Positions 37,500-46,585 of a stretch of 64,000 nt of DNA are shown in pieces. Source of the stretch: Zygotorulaspora mrakii. Lineage: Eukaryota; Ascomycota; Saccharomycetes; Saccharomycetales; Saccharomycetaceae. Under the pieces are notes generated by a model. That model saw only the letters and a list, made by a program, of their open reading frames with translations, was not told the DNA's origin and searched no databases. Position numbers and translations under genes: made by a program. Location: the NCBI RefSeq assembly GCF_013402915.1, contig NC_050722.1:496001-560000 (forward strand), given 5' to 3'. How positions within the stretch are numbered: the first letter of the stretch is position 1; each line of letters begins with the position of its first letter.

Positions 37500-38153
37500 A
37501 TGGCATTCCTCAATTATACCGAAGCTAAGTTACTTTCCGTGTGGTTATCTCCCTCTCCCCACAATATCGTAGAAACAATACGAAAGAAGTTCGCAACGAA
37601 TGGCGGCGTTGATGCCACTGTTAATAGTACAGTCTATTTTTTAGACGCTATAAATGACTTCCCCCTAAAAGAATTTCAAAATACTATACCACTGGATAAC
37701 AAAGTTGTCTACGATAACATCAGGATATCCACATGCCTAGATTTACAGGAAATGATGCAAACCGTTACCAAAATAATGCAACAACTTACGATGAATGTAC
37801 TTCAAAAGCAGAATTCAAATCAGGAGTCCCACAAGCCCGTGGAAATTCTGCTTCTCATAAATGGTTTGAACGTTATGTTTCAAAACACTCAAATTAAAGA
37901 AACTGCACCAATTGCCCTGCTTCGTCTACGAGATATACTCTTAAAACTCCGTTTCACTGCCAACAATCCGCAATCCGACGGTTCAAATTTGAAAGCTGCA
38001 GTGATATTCCCCGAAGAAGAGATTATCAAGTTCAGCTCAAATCAAGGCGGCGAAATCAACAATAACAACAAGAGGGCAAAACGCGGAATTTCGAATGACG
38101 GTAATACTCTTGCTCAATACATTGCTAAATTTTATGCAGATGCTGTGATATAG
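37500..38153 (+). CDS. CSM2: Shu complex subunit Csm2
   Basis: 217 residues (213 in S. cerevisiae). It is a Rad51-paralog-like subunit of the Shu complex (Csm2-Psy3-Shu1-Shu2), which promotes Rad51 filament formation in error-free repair and meiosis. The fold family lacks Walker motifs, and none is seen here. Segments such as TEAKLLSVWLSP, VEILLLINGLNVMF and the LLRLRDILLKLR helix are consistent with Csm2. The Asn/Lys-rich loop near 185-195 is lineage-specific. Start at the first ATG. It stands between FKH and RPL16 as CSM2 does on S. cerevisiae IX. Confidence 0.88.
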   Translation: MAFLNYTEAKLLSVWLSPSPHNIVETIRKKFATNGGVDATVNSTVYFLDAINDFPLKEFQNTIPLDNKVVYDNIRISTCLDLQEMMQTVTKIMQQLTMNVLQKQNSNQESHKPVEILLLINGLNVMFQNTQIKETAPIALLRLRDILLKLRFTANNPQSDGSNLKAAVIFPEEEIIKFSSNQGGEINNNNKRAKRGISNDGNTLAQYIAKFYADAVI

Positions 38154-38759
38154 ATATTTCTATGGAAAAATGCGATGAGATGCCACTGAACGAAAGGAAA
38201 GACTGAAAAAAACAATCAATAAGTTTCAAGTGACTGCTCTAACATCTGTACATCTACATAGCATTGATACATCCATACACCATGGATCCGGTAAATAATT
38301 TTCGTCAAACTCATGAATATCTAAGAAAATCTCTACAAGTAGCGTTCATTTTCAGTCCTGTCGCAGCTGGAAAATGCGTCAGGCGACAGCCTCAGAGAGG
38401 GTGGTGTATCTCATTGACCAGCGTACGCTCGGCGCCATTCCCAGGCAGATGCGTTGTGTTGCCACAGCGCGTAGGCAGAGCCTCGTGGGGTGTTGCAAGA
38501 CAGGAGCAGCAGGTCTCACTGTAACGATGGGCCTGTGCTGGCAGGAAGAACAGTAAGTAAGCGTTAGAGTTCGGAAATCTGGCTTGGTGAGACTGAGAGA
38601 GTGCAAGGTTGAGCATTGAGAACTCGGGTAGTGTAGGATCGTCCAAGGTCGCAAACGGTGTGAAATCAAGTCAAAGACTGATAACTTTAGATATACTTAA
38701 AGTATAGTGTTAGCATTGTGTTAAGTTAATTCGACGAATACACAACCAACCTCTAAGAG
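38154..38759. other. RPL16 promoter and leader region
   Basis: 600 bases after the CSM2 stop. It contains a PAC-like GCGATGAGAT (38172-38181) and two Rap1-like sites (annotated separately). A rather GC-rich 38370-38560 segment carries an 80-codon plus-strand frame from 38282 that has no recognisable family; I treat it as leader or promoter DNA. Confidence 0.55.
38242..38281 (+). promoter_or_regulatory. Two Rap1-type sites of the RPL16 promoter
   Basis: ACATCCATACACC at 38269-38281 fits the Rap1 consensus; ACATCTGTACATC at 38242-38254 is a one-mismatch version in the same orientation, 27 bases away. Paired Rap1 sites are the usual upstream element of yeast ribosomal protein genes. They lie about 480 bases before the ATG, rather far for this class. 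Confidence 0.65.
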
Positions 38760-39647
38760 ATGTCTGAACCAGTTGTTGTTATTGATGGTACGTAAAACTA
38801 TAACATGATATTCCAGATGCAAGGGCTTATCGATAATCATGCAGAATGTCATCAAGCAAAAGATATTTAGAAATGGAACAAGAGTTGAGTGAATGATCAG
38901 CCAACAGTCGAGCTTCACGATGGACGTGTTAACGGAGTGACATCAGCCAGTAAGAATGTCGGTTCATTATTGTGAAATCTCGCGTTGGGCTTGGATAACA
39001 TTCGATGATATGTCGATTGAGCTTGATATCTCCGTTTCTTTGAGGAATCGTTACTAACAAATATTATTTTTTTAATAGCTAAGGGTCATTTATTAGGTCG
39101 TTTGGCCTCCACTGTTGCTAAGCAATTGTTGAACGGTCAAAAGATTGTTATTGTCAGAGCTGAAGCTTTGAACATCTCTGGTGAATTCTTCAGAAACAAA
39201 TTGAAGTACCACGACTACTTGAGAAAAGCTACCGCTTTCAACAAAAACCGTGGTCCATTCCACTTCAGAGCCCCATCCAGAATCTTTTACAAGGCTATCC
39301 GTGGTATGGTTGCCCACAAAACTGCTCGTGGTAAGGCTGCTTTGGAACGTTTAAAGGTCTTTGAAGGTATCCCACCTCCATACGACAAGAAGAAGAGAGT
39401 TGTTGTCCCACAAGCTTTGAGAGTCTTGAGATTGAAGCCAGGTAGAAAATACACTACTTTGGGTAAGTTGTCTTCCTCTGTCGGCTGGAAATACGAAGAT
39501 GTTGTCGCCAAATTGGAAGAAAAGAGAAAAGTCAGATCTGCTGAATATTACGCTAAGAAGAAGGCTTTCAACAAGACTGTCCTTGCTGCCAGTGCTGCCA
39601 GTGCTGAATCCGAAGCTGCTAAGAAGTTGGCTACTTTCGGTTACTAA
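38760..39647 (+). CDS. RPL16: 60S ribosomal protein L16 (uL13), one intron
   Basis: 198 residues from two exons, 38760-38787 and 39079-39647. The first exon encodes [10 protein letters not shown] (the last codon completed after splicing to read [10 protein letters not shown]), matching the start of S. cerevisiae Rpl16 (199 residues). The body contains [19 protein letters not shown] and [20 protein letters not shown], which identify uL13. Codon bias is strong. The intron position, just after ten codons, is the same as in both S. cerevisiae RPL16A and RPL16B. Neighbours are FKH-CSM2 upstream and FLX1 convergent downstream, merging both paralog contexts. The second exon alone would look like a 5'-truncated gene. 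Confidence 0.97.
38788..39078 (+). other. RPL16 spliceosomal intron (291 nt)
   Basis: The 5' site is GTACGT rather than the usual GTATGT. A perfect branch point TACTAAC lies at 39052-39058 and the 3' site at 39077-39078 (TTTTTTAATAG), 20 nt after the branch-point motif. Splicing restores the L16 frame exactly. I see no snoRNA-like boxes inside the intron. Confidence 0.95.
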
Positions 39648-39954
39648 ATTTAATATTAATGATAATAGTTGGGTTTCCCAATATAAATCATTTTTATTTT
39701 CACTTCATCACTCTCAAAAGAAAATTTTTTTATTTTTGTCAATGAATTATCTACACTTTCGAGAATGAAACCATTGGTATAGTATTGTGTTTTTACTTAC
39801 TCATTTGTACCTTAAACAAAAATTAATACAATTTTTATCGTTAAGCAAAATTTTTGATGAAAGTTTCTTGAGCCATAAACAAATACGAAGCTGTTGAATA
39901 TATAATTTATCTTGATAAAGGATTGACTGTATAACGCACCACGAGAGTCAATGA
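39648..39954. other. Convergent 3' flanks of RPL16 and FLX1
   Basis: 307 AT-rich bases with T- and A-runs (for example near 39723-39740) that would serve polyadenylation on both strands. Nothing else seen. Confidence 0.5.
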
Positions 39955-40896
39955 TTAGAGCAAACTTTTCAGATTTTCGTATATGCCGAATGTAATACAA
40001 GTAGAAGGGATTGCTCGAAACAGATTGGCTGACAGCCCTTTGTAAAAACCTTTAACCCCCTCAGTTCCATATATGAAATTGATCAATCTATTCATTGTAT
40101 ACTTTTTTTCCCGTGCATCAAAGCATTGTAAATTCGATTTTAGTAATTGGAAAGGATATACGGCTGTCACCGAAATAAGTTTGCTAGCCGAAGAGATCAC
40201 AAAGATCTCAGAGTTTTTTAGGCCCTTATTTGATTTTTCATCATCACTATAATGACGTAGAGAACTGAATCTATACTTCAACGTATCATAGATCATAAAA
40301 TATATTGCCCCTTGGGAGACGCCGAACAACGAAGGTATGAGACCCCTCCAGAATGAACGTGGACCTTCCTCACTGAGCAGCCGTTTTACTCCATTTAATG
40401 TAGATTTATACGAATAGTGATCACTGCTACTCGTTGACATTATGCGTGTTTTTATAACCCAAATGGGGTTAGTCAATACAGCTGTTATTATGCCGCTCAA
40501 AGCACCGGCGGATAAAAACATTAACGATGACATCTTAGAATCTTTTTGAACGTCATTCTTAGTTCCTGAAACATGGACAGCTTTATAGTCATATAGCATA
40601 TCTTTGGAAGTGCGATACAGCCCGAAATAAAGTCCCCAGGCAACGGCATTACCAAATAGATTTATTCCTAGCCCTCGATACAGCTCCCGTAGCAGCCCTC
40701 CTTTAATGGGGTTGGTATCCGCTGAGCGAGAAATGCTGCCAAAGATATATCGATATCCTAGCTTTGTGGTGCTAGTTGCTAGAAGTTGAAGCCTAATTTT
40801 AATCAAATCCAAAGGATGCACCACCACTGTCGTCAGGGCACCCGTTGTCAGGCCTGCCACAAGTTCTTTCTGTATCGGGGTCAGTGCATCAACCAT
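39955..40896 (-). CDS. FLX1: Mitochondrial FAD carrier
   Basis: 313 residues from the ATG at 40896 (311 in S. cerevisiae); the frame extends 27 codons upstream from a TTG. It is an inner-membrane carrier required for mitochondrial FAD homeostasis. Three mitochondrial-carrier repeats are visible: PLDLIKIRLQ at 28-37, NPIWVIKTRIMS near 153, and PFQLLKSNLQ near 255. The Trp in the second signature (PIW) is typical of the folate/FAD/pyridine-nucleotide carrier branch. LYRGLGINLFGNAVAWGLYFGLY and the ending FRAIPSTCITFGIYENLK match Flx1 closely. Convergent with RPL16 as in S. cerevisiae IX. Confidence 0.95.
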   Translation of the reverse strand: MVDALTPIQKELVAGLTTGALTTVVVHPLDLIKIRLQLLATSTTKLGYRYIFGSISRSADTNPIKGGLLRELYRGLGINLFGNAVAWGLYFGLYRTSKDMLYDYKAVHVSGTKNDVQKDSKMSSLMFLSAGALSGIITAVLTNPIWVIKTRIMSTSSSDHYSYKSTLNGVKRLLSEEGPRSFWRGLIPSLFGVSQGAIYFMIYDTLKYRFSSLRHYSDDEKSNKGLKNSEIFVISSASKLISVTAVYPFQLLKSNLQCFDAREKKYTMNRLINFIYGTEGVKGFYKGLSANLFRAIPSTCITFGIYENLKSLL

Positions 40897-41260
40897 ATGG
40901 CCATCCTTATTATGAGAAAATTGCTGTAGAGGTTCCGGTCTGGCCTTCAAATTTGATTTCACAGCACTTGTCTCCAAAATAATGACTGTGATAATAAAAA
41001 AAAGTGTGATAGAAAAAGGCAGGTATAATAGACTGTCACATTAAAAGCTACAAAAAGCTCGGATCATTATCTGCTTGGAATCTCATTGCAGTCCTATAAC
41101 GGTCTATTTGAGAGTATTTTAAGTATTCATTGATTTGAACGTAAATATCCTTATATACATGAAATGATCTATGAAAAAGATGACAGCAGATAGCAAAATG
41201 GAGAAATACCGCTCTAAGCTTGACTCAGCAATCAACTACAGTCAAAAATCATACTTTAAG
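40897..41260. other. Intergenic: FLX1 promoter and TOM7 3' flank
   Basis: I searched it for snR68, which lies upstream of FLX1 in S. cerevisiae, and found no C/D boxes. snR68 is instead at 46.6 kb. AT-rich, no other element. Confidence 0.5.
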
Positions 41261-41443
41261 CTAGATGCTTGGTAATGGGGACAGTAAGTTCAAGACATTT
41301 GGCTTGTTTGAACTGCTTGCCCATCCTAAATACAAAATGAATGGAACCCAACCATAGTGAGCAACCGTGTGAGTTATGTTGATTAGCTTAGTGATTCTTT
41401 CCTTTGACTCATCACTTAAAATGAAGGAGGGTAAAAATGCCAT
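41261..41443 (-). CDS. TOM7: TOM complex small subunit Tom7
   Basis: 60 residues, the same length as S. cerevisiae Tom7. It is a tail-anchored outer-membrane subunit that tunes assembly of the TOM import pore. The sequence begins MAFLPSFILSDESKERI, continues through the conserved segment THTVAHYGWVPFILYLGW (membrane helix about 26-46) and ends NLLSPLPSI, all hallmarks of Tom7. It lies between FLX1 and LAT1, as expected if the XIV segment TOM7-LAT1-RNH201-MSK1 is kept here beside the IX gene FLX1. Confidence 0.96.
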   Translation of the reverse strand: MAFLPSFILSDESKERITKLINITHTVAHYGWVPFILYLGWASSSNKPNVLNLLSPLPSI

Positions 41444-41770
41444 TTCAATAATGAAGTGCTCGTCTTAATGGGCTTAGCTTTCAATACCAGTCAAATTTCT
41501 AGAATGTTGAAGTACATACACTTTTTGGTAAAATACTGAAAAAAGTTCAGTTCTTCGTTTTCAGTGACAATATTCAACTGGAAAGAAGCATGTTCACTTC
41601 AAGAATAAAAGGCACTTCTGGAAATAGCTCTTTATCAAAAATGTGCCAATGTAAGAAGAATCCTATGCGTAGGCTAATTTCAAATATTATGGCAAGAAAA
41701 CTATAAATTGTAAAATTATCAAAGTACAAGATAAAATATAATCAATTACATTAATTAAAAATGAAGGTAC
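41444..41770. other. Intergenic: TOM7 promoter and LAT1 3' flank
   Basis: 327 AT-rich bases. TTTTCAGTG near 41568 resembles a 25S rRNA stretch, but there are no C/D boxes around it. Nothing else seen. Confidence 0.45.
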
Positions 41771-43174
41771 TCATAGAAGTAGTTCCAATGGGTTTTCGAT
41801 AACTGTTTTCAACTCTTTCATGAATTCACCACCTTTAGCACCATCGATCGTCCTGTGATCAAATGTACCTGTGATATTAATCTTATCATCGAAAGAAATA
41901 CCATTTTCCGAACCCGCATCCTCAACGGCAACTCTTCTGACAGTACCGATAGCTAGGATTGTTGATTGGGGTGGATTGATGATAGAAGTGAACATTGTAA
42001 CCGCAGCGTTCATACCCATGTTGGAGATACAAATGGTACCACCTTGGAATTCCTCTGGTGTTAATTTGTTTATCTTAGCGCGAGACACAAGTTCTTTAAC
42101 CTCACTGGAAATGGCCACTAAACCCTTAGATTCAGCGTTTTTTACAATAGGTGTTAGCAAACCTGATGGTGTAGCTACAGCAACAGAAACATCAACATTC
42201 TTGAACTTTCTTATAATACCCTTATCCTCTAACCAATATGCGTTTGCGTCAGGAACTCTTTTTGCTGCCACAGTGATACCTTTTATCAAAATGTCGTTTA
42301 TTGACAATTTATATTTGTCTTTTGCAGACGCATTCAAGGATTGCCTCAATTTCAATAATTTGGAAACAGAGATTTCAGAAGAAACAATGTACGAAGGAAT
42401 ACTTTGTGTCGATTCCAGTAAGCGCTTGGCAATAATTCCCCTCATAGTAGATATTTCGACATCTTCATAAGAAGCTGAGGCAGCATTGACAGCAGCGGAA
42501 CCAGAGCCAGCAGTTGCAGAAGCAGATGAAGATGGTGCTTTTTTTAAGAATGCTTCGACGTCTGCTTTGGTAATTCTACCACGAGGACCTGTGCCGCTAA
42601 CGTTCTTCAAAGCAATACCCTTTTCCAGAGCGATAGTCTTAGCTAACGGAGAGGCAAAGATTCTATCAGTTGGAGCAGAGGGTTGGGCTGAAGCATATTT
42701 TGGCTCTGCTTTCTTTTCGGAAGTGGCGGTTGGCTTCTCTTCAGTCTTCTTTTCTGTTTCTTTGCCTTTCGGTTCCCCCGAACCGCTGTCTTCAACTTTG
42801 AAGTCCTTGAACGCGGCAACATCACCTTCATCTTCAACATAAACAGCAATTGGCTTGTTGACTGGAATATCCTTGGTTCCCTCAGGAACAAGAATCTTAG
42901 CCAGGTAACCATCTTCTTGGAATTCGAAGTCCATCTGAGCTTTGTCAGTTTCCACTTCGGCAATCACTTCGCCAGGACTCAACTTATCACCTTCCTTCTT
43001 GGACCAAACAGCCAAGTTACCTTGTACCATTGTTGGAGATAAAGCAGGCATGCCAATGATAGTGTGTGGAGGATAAGACGCGTAGCATCTCAATTGAAAT
43101 TGAGTTTGACATCTAGCTGCTGATAAGAGGGAAGCTCTAGAAACCCTTGGAATTGCTCTGATAAGTGCCGACAT
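41771..43174 (-). CDS. LAT1: Pyruvate dehydrogenase E2, dihydrolipoamide acetyltransferase
   Basis: 467 residues (482 in S. cerevisiae). It is the core acetyltransferase of the mitochondrial pyruvate dehydrogenase complex, passing acetyl from the lipoyl arm to CoA. A basic, Ser/Arg-rich presequence covers about 1-30. The lipoyl domain (about 34-108) has the modified Lys78 in VETDKAQMDF. An Ala/Lys/Glu/Ser-rich linker follows, then the peripheral subunit-binding domain at about 170-211 (IFASPLAKTIALEKGIAL ... GPRGRITKADVEAF), a second Ala/Ser linker, and the catalytic domain to the end with His440 and Asp444 in DHRTIDGAKGGEF. One lipoyl domain, as in yeast Lat1. Confidence 0.97.
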   Translation of the reverse strand: MSALIRAIPRVSRASLLSAARCQTQFQLRCYASYPPHTIIGMPALSPTMVQGNLAVWSKKEGDKLSPGEVIAEVETDKAQMDFEFQEDGYLAKILVPEGTKDIPVNKPIAVYVEDEGDVAAFKDFKVEDSGSGEPKGKETEKKTEEKPTATSEKKAEPKYASAQPSAPTDRIFASPLAKTIALEKGIALKNVSGTGPRGRITKADVEAFLKKAPSSSASATAGSGSAAVNAASASYEDVEISTMRGIIAKRLLESTQSIPSYIVSSEISVSKLLKLRQSLNASAKDKYKLSINDILIKGITVAAKRVPDANAYWLEDKGIIRKFKNVDVSVAVATPSGLLTPIVKNAESKGLVAISSEVKELVSRAKINKLTPEEFQGGTICISNMGMNAAVTMFTSIINPPQSTILAIGTVRRVAVEDAGSENGISFDDKINITGTFDHRTIDGAKGGEFMKELKTVIENPLELLL

Positions 43175-43662
43175 TTGTTAATGCTCTTTTTTTTGATACG
43201 TAACTTGATGAATTGCTTGCGCAATAAATCCTAACGGTTGAAATGAGGTTTTACAAATGCTGGAACTCCTAACAGATACTACAGATACTAGCTGCAGTCT
43301 ACGAATATGAAAATGTACCAAAAGACAAAGTGGGAACTAACCTTTTCAGTAGAAAACACTATTCCTAAGTTTCTTAACACAAATAGCGCTTGAAACTGGT
43401 TACAAGTTGATATTCTATATTATAAGCTAGTCTATCGAAACGAGTTCAAACCCAGTTCTCCTCAATTCGTGTGATGTCTAGTTGTCCAAAAGGTGGGTAG
43501 TAATCATATCACCCAGTACGGTATGGACAGCACGCGTTTATACATGCGATATGAAAAGCTGTAACAAATAGGCATCCTTCTGGCTCTTAAGGAACCGAAA
43601 GTATATGCTGTGAAGAGTCTATAGGATCTGAAAGATCGTATGCAGAAATTTGTCGTGACAGT
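43175..43662. other. Intergenic: LAT1 promoter and RNH201 3' flank
   Basis: 488 bases. A single ACGCGT (MCB core) occurs at 43533-43538, of doubtful meaning for LAT1. A tRNA-B-box-like GAGTTCAAACC near 43442 has no A box, so no tRNA is called. Confidence 0.45.
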
Positions 43663-44610
43663 TTAGGAAGAGAACCAATTATCGAGCGTTATAGGTTCAT
43701 TGTTAACCATTGATTTTGCAGCCCACTGCTGTGCCATATTCTTTTTTGAGTTTAGAAACTGTTCTTCCCATTCGATGGGAATACTGCCTGTGGACGGATT
43801 ATTCATGAGCGTTTCACACGTTTGCCACGAGAATCTGACCATCTCTTTGGGCCATGCAAATAATGGTGATTGGTTTTTCCTTAGCCATGCAGTTGTCTTG
43901 GGATCAGATGGATAGCCGGAACCGATAATTTCGCCTGGAGAGGACCTCAATGAGTCAACCAGAATGTCTCTTGTTACTTTTGCAACGACACTGGCGACGC
44001 TTACAATGCAATAAAGTGAATCAGCTTTCTTGGCCACCGTAAATTTGACATGGGGAAATCTACCCTCTAGTTTTTTCTGGTAAGATGCTGGTGGTCCAAC
44101 GGTATCAACATAGACATGATCTATATTGACACCTTGATCCAAAACACCTTGAATGAGGTTCATTGTAACATCATGTGCCTGAGCGTTCAAGTTATAGTTC
44201 TTTGATGGAGGGTATCTTAACATCCCAGTAGAAATGTCTACGGGAGTAATGCAAGTGGTCGCATAGCCCACACCATCAATTTCTGTCCTTTTCGCAGAGC
44301 CGGTAGGTGGTTCATCTTGAACCTCTGGCAATGGACACCACATTTTCTGGAACAGTGATCGGCGCACCGGATCAGTCAGCTTCTTTGAATCGTCGAATTC
44401 ATATTTCGGGATCAGAATATTGTCTTGGTAGTCTTTAGTACAGTAACTAACCGCGTATACCATAGGTCCCATCACAGGGCCACGACCAGCCTCATCAACA
44501 CCCAGTATTATGGGGGACTGGGGATCGAGATTCAATGGCACTTCAGAGAAGAAATTTTTTGTATGAAGTGAGTTCAGCGAGCCCGGAATCGTAGGTGGCA
44601 ATTCTGTCAT
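43663..44610 (-). CDS. RNH201: Ribonuclease H2 catalytic subunit A
   Basis: 315 residues (307 in S. cerevisiae). It is the nuclear RNase H2 catalytic subunit, removing single ribonucleotides from DNA and RNA in hybrids, with Rnh202 and Rnh203. Catalytic acids are visible: Asp39-Glu40 in [14 protein letters not shown], Asp169 in YVDTVGPP and Asp197 in [22 protein letters not shown]. The start is the first ATG. An ACGCGT MCB lies 88 bases upstream, fitting S-phase expression. Neighbours LAT1 and MSK1 are as on S. cerevisiae XIV. Confidence 0.97.
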   Translation of the reverse strand: MTELPPTIPGSLNSLHTKNFFSEVPLNLDPQSPIILGVDEAGRGPVMGPMVYAVSYCTKDYQDNILIPKYEFDDSKKLTDPVRRSLFQKMWCPLPEVQDEPPTGSAKRTEIDGVGYATTCITPVDISTGMLRYPPSKNYNLNAQAHDVTMNLIQGVLDQGVNIDHVYVDTVGPPASYQKKLEGRFPHVKFTVAKKADSLYCIVSVASVVAKVTRDILVDSLRSSPGEIIGSGYPSDPKTTAWLRKNQSPLFAWPKEMVRFSWQTCETLMNNPSTGSIPIEWEEQFLNSKKNMAQQWAAKSMVNNEPITLDNWFSS

Positions 44611-44697
44611 CCCACAGATCTGGTGAATTTTAGGCTCTTTCAGTTCTCTCTATTTCATATCGAGAATTTTTAATTGAGAATGCCCAGTTGGTGTTTT

Positions 44698-44703
44698 ACG
44701 CGT
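44698..44703. promoter_or_regulatory. MCB element upstream of RNH201
   Basis: Perfect ACGCGT, within the CG-rich ACGCGTGCGCG, 88 bases upstream of the RNH201 start. This is the MBF site of G1/S DNA-synthesis genes. Confidence 0.7.
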
Positions 44704-44777
44704 GCGCGTTATTGATCAGCTGCTAGCTGTACAAGAAAAAGAAGAAGCAAACTAAGATATTTACATGCATTTTCTAT

Positions 44778-46427
44778 CTACTGCCTATTTACATCATCAA
44801 GACAGCCAAAGGCGATTACTTCCTCCAATCGTTTTTTATTCAGAAGAAGCATGCAAAGTCTATCTATTCCCAGACCAAATCCTCCAATCGGAGGCATCCC
44901 CCATTTCATTGCTTCTACGTAATTGTAGTCGACGTTCAAAGATTCCTTATCGTTGTAAGTTTCGCCAGCTTTCTGTTGTGCCTCGAATTTGGCCAATTGT
45001 AATTGAGGGCAATTTTCTTCTTCATACGCATTGATATACTCTTGGCCATTTATAAAAATCTCGAATCTTTTGGTAGTATCTGGATTTAGCGGATTTGTCT
45101 TCGCCAAGGGTGACATTACAGTCGGATGGTGATATATCACTGTTGGTAGCAATGCATTACAATGCAGGGGTTCGATATACTTCGCGCATAGTTTATTCAG
45201 CAATTGTTGCGAGGATAAATTCTTCGGGATTTCTGCATCCCTTGGCAGCACACCATAGATTTCATCTGCGTTTTCCAAATTGACCTTGGAAAAATCTACA
45301 CCTAATTCCTTTGTCAACGTGGGCAGGAACTCAACTCGCTTGAATTTCCAGTTGTTCTCGCGTAATACACTGTTGAGTTTTCCTAAGACATCGTTATCGT
45401 GGCTTTTGGTTAGGTCTAATAACACCTTTTTGAACAATTCTTCGCTGATCTCAATGAGCTGTTCCATTGAAGTGAATGACTGATAAAACTCGAGGGTTGT
45501 AAATTCAGCATTGTGAATTGCATCGACACCTTCGTTTCTAAAAACTTTACCGATTTCATAAACTTTATCTAGTCCACTTACTACGAGTCTCTTCAGCCAT
45601 AACTCTGGAGCAACCCTCATTTCCAGCTCATTAGCATTTTTCGGTAAAGAATGCGATGTCGTCTTGAAGGGCTGGGCTGCGGCACCATTACTCTTTGATG
45701 ACAAAATAGGCGTTTCGACTTCGACAAATCCCCTGGAGTCAAAGAAGTCCCTGAGAGATTTCAATATCGAATGTCTGAGCAGTAGAACTTCCACGCCGTT
45801 AACTTGGTAATCTACCACGCGATTGTTTTTGATTTTTGCAGCGTCACTCAGTTTAGGCGGCAGTGAGAGCTGAGCCGCTGAGAGCAGAACCGGTAATTTC
45901 GTACAGTTCAAAGACATCGTCCTGGCCCTGGATTTCGAGTAGCTCGGGAACCCATAAGCCTGGATGAAATCCCCAACCTTCAGAAATTCCAAACTGCCTA
46001 CAAATTCACACTGCTCCTTTCGATCGATTCGCTGGAAATTTATTATCAATTGCAGTTGCGCCCCTGATTGGTTGCTGTAAACGTCAATGAAACAGATTTT
46101 CTTGCCAGAAAACCTTATACTCTTGACTCTGCCGTTGACGTAAAACTGATTGCTCTCGTCATCAACAGGGCCCTCTTGTGCAACGACATAATCCGCTCGG
46201 AACTTTTCCAGCGTGGTAGGCTTATACAGGGGATCAACACGAATGTTGGAGAGCGAGGGATAGTACTGCTTCAGTTTTCCCTCCAAGATGCCGTTTCTCT
46301 TGCTGAACTCCAGTGTGCCCGCATCTATGCTCAGCTGTTTTCGGCTACCTGAAGAATAAAGCCTCGCAAGTGCCCGGCGACATGCACCGCTCCTCAACGC
46401 AGACATGGACCCGCGATACGCCAACAT
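44778..46427 (-). CDS. MSK1: Mitochondrial lysyl-tRNA synthetase
   Basis: 549 residues (576 in S. cerevisiae). A class II synthetase that charges mitochondrial tRNA-Lys and, in S. cerevisiae, is also needed for import of a cytosolic tRNA-Lys. The N-terminal about 30 residues are Arg/Ala/Ser-rich without acids (presequence). An OB-fold anticodon-binding domain covers about 85-200 (GRVKSIRFSGKKICFIDVYS). Class II motif 2 is at FRNEGVDAIHNAEFTTLEFY and motif 3 at GFGLGIDRLCMLLL near the end. The first ATG is used; a second Met at residue 8 is equally possible. The snR68 gene lies about 160 bases upstream on the same strand. Confidence 0.95.
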   Translation of the reverse strand: MLAYRGSMSALRSGACRRALARLYSSGSRKQLSIDAGTLEFSKRNGILEGKLKQYYPSLSNIRVDPLYKPTTLEKFRADYVVAQEGPVDDESNQFYVNGRVKSIRFSGKKICFIDVYSNQSGAQLQLIINFQRIDRKEQCEFVGSLEFLKVGDFIQAYGFPSYSKSRARTMSLNCTKLPVLLSAAQLSLPPKLSDAAKIKNNRVVDYQVNGVEVLLLRHSILKSLRDFFDSRGFVEVETPILSSKSNGAAAQPFKTTSHSLPKNANELEMRVAPELWLKRLVVSGLDKVYEIGKVFRNEGVDAIHNAEFTTLEFYQSFTSMEQLIEISEELFKKVLLDLTKSHDNDVLGKLNSVLRENNWKFKRVEFLPTLTKELGVDFSKVNLENADEIYGVLPRDAEIPKNLSSQQLLNKLCAKYIEPLHCNALLPTVIYHHPTVMSPLAKTNPLNPDTTKRFEIFINGQEYINAYEEENCPQLQLAKFEAQQKAGETYNDKESLNVDYNYVEAMKWGMPPIGGFGLGIDRLCMLLLNKKRLEEVIAFGCLDDVNRQ

Positions 46428-46508
46428 CTAGCTTCTTCTGACGGAATATGAGCCTTCCACCCACGAGTGGAACCTCGTTATACTTCGCAAGACGTGAACA
46501 ATTTCACC

Positions 46509-46520
46509 GGTCACGTGACC
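46509..46520. promoter_or_regulatory. E-box palindrome (Cbf1-type) upstream of MSK1
   Basis: GGTCACGTGACC is a perfect 12-bp palindrome containing GTCACGTG, the Cbf1 core, 82 bases upstream of the MSK1 start and 66 bases past the snR68 3' end. There is no AT-rich CDEII or CDEIII beside it, so it is a promoter site and not a centromere. Confidence 0.6.
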
Positions 46521-46585
46521 CCAATGCCCAGCCAGTCACTCCCGCCCGGCCTCCCTTCACGCCAACTATATACACAAGATTCAAA

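Noticed and set aside
38282..38524. 80-codon frame starting MDPVNNFRQTHEYL, possible small gene or upstream exon
   Set aside because: Starts at a Rap1 site, turns Arg/Gln/Cys-rich, resembles no known family, and no splice signals link it to RPL16.
41540..41600. Possible snoRNA guide from a 25S-like TTTTCAGTG
   Set aside because: No C or D boxes nearby; the genuine snR68 with a 12-nt guide was found at 46.6 kb.
43441..43455. tRNA B-box-like GAGTTCAAACC
   Set aside because: No A box at a suitable distance, no acceptor stem and no Pol III terminator in place.
46509..46520. CDEI-like GTCACGTG suggesting a centromere
   Set aside because: No long AT-rich CDEII and no TTTCCGAA-type CDEIII follows on either strand; it fits a Cbf1 promoter site.
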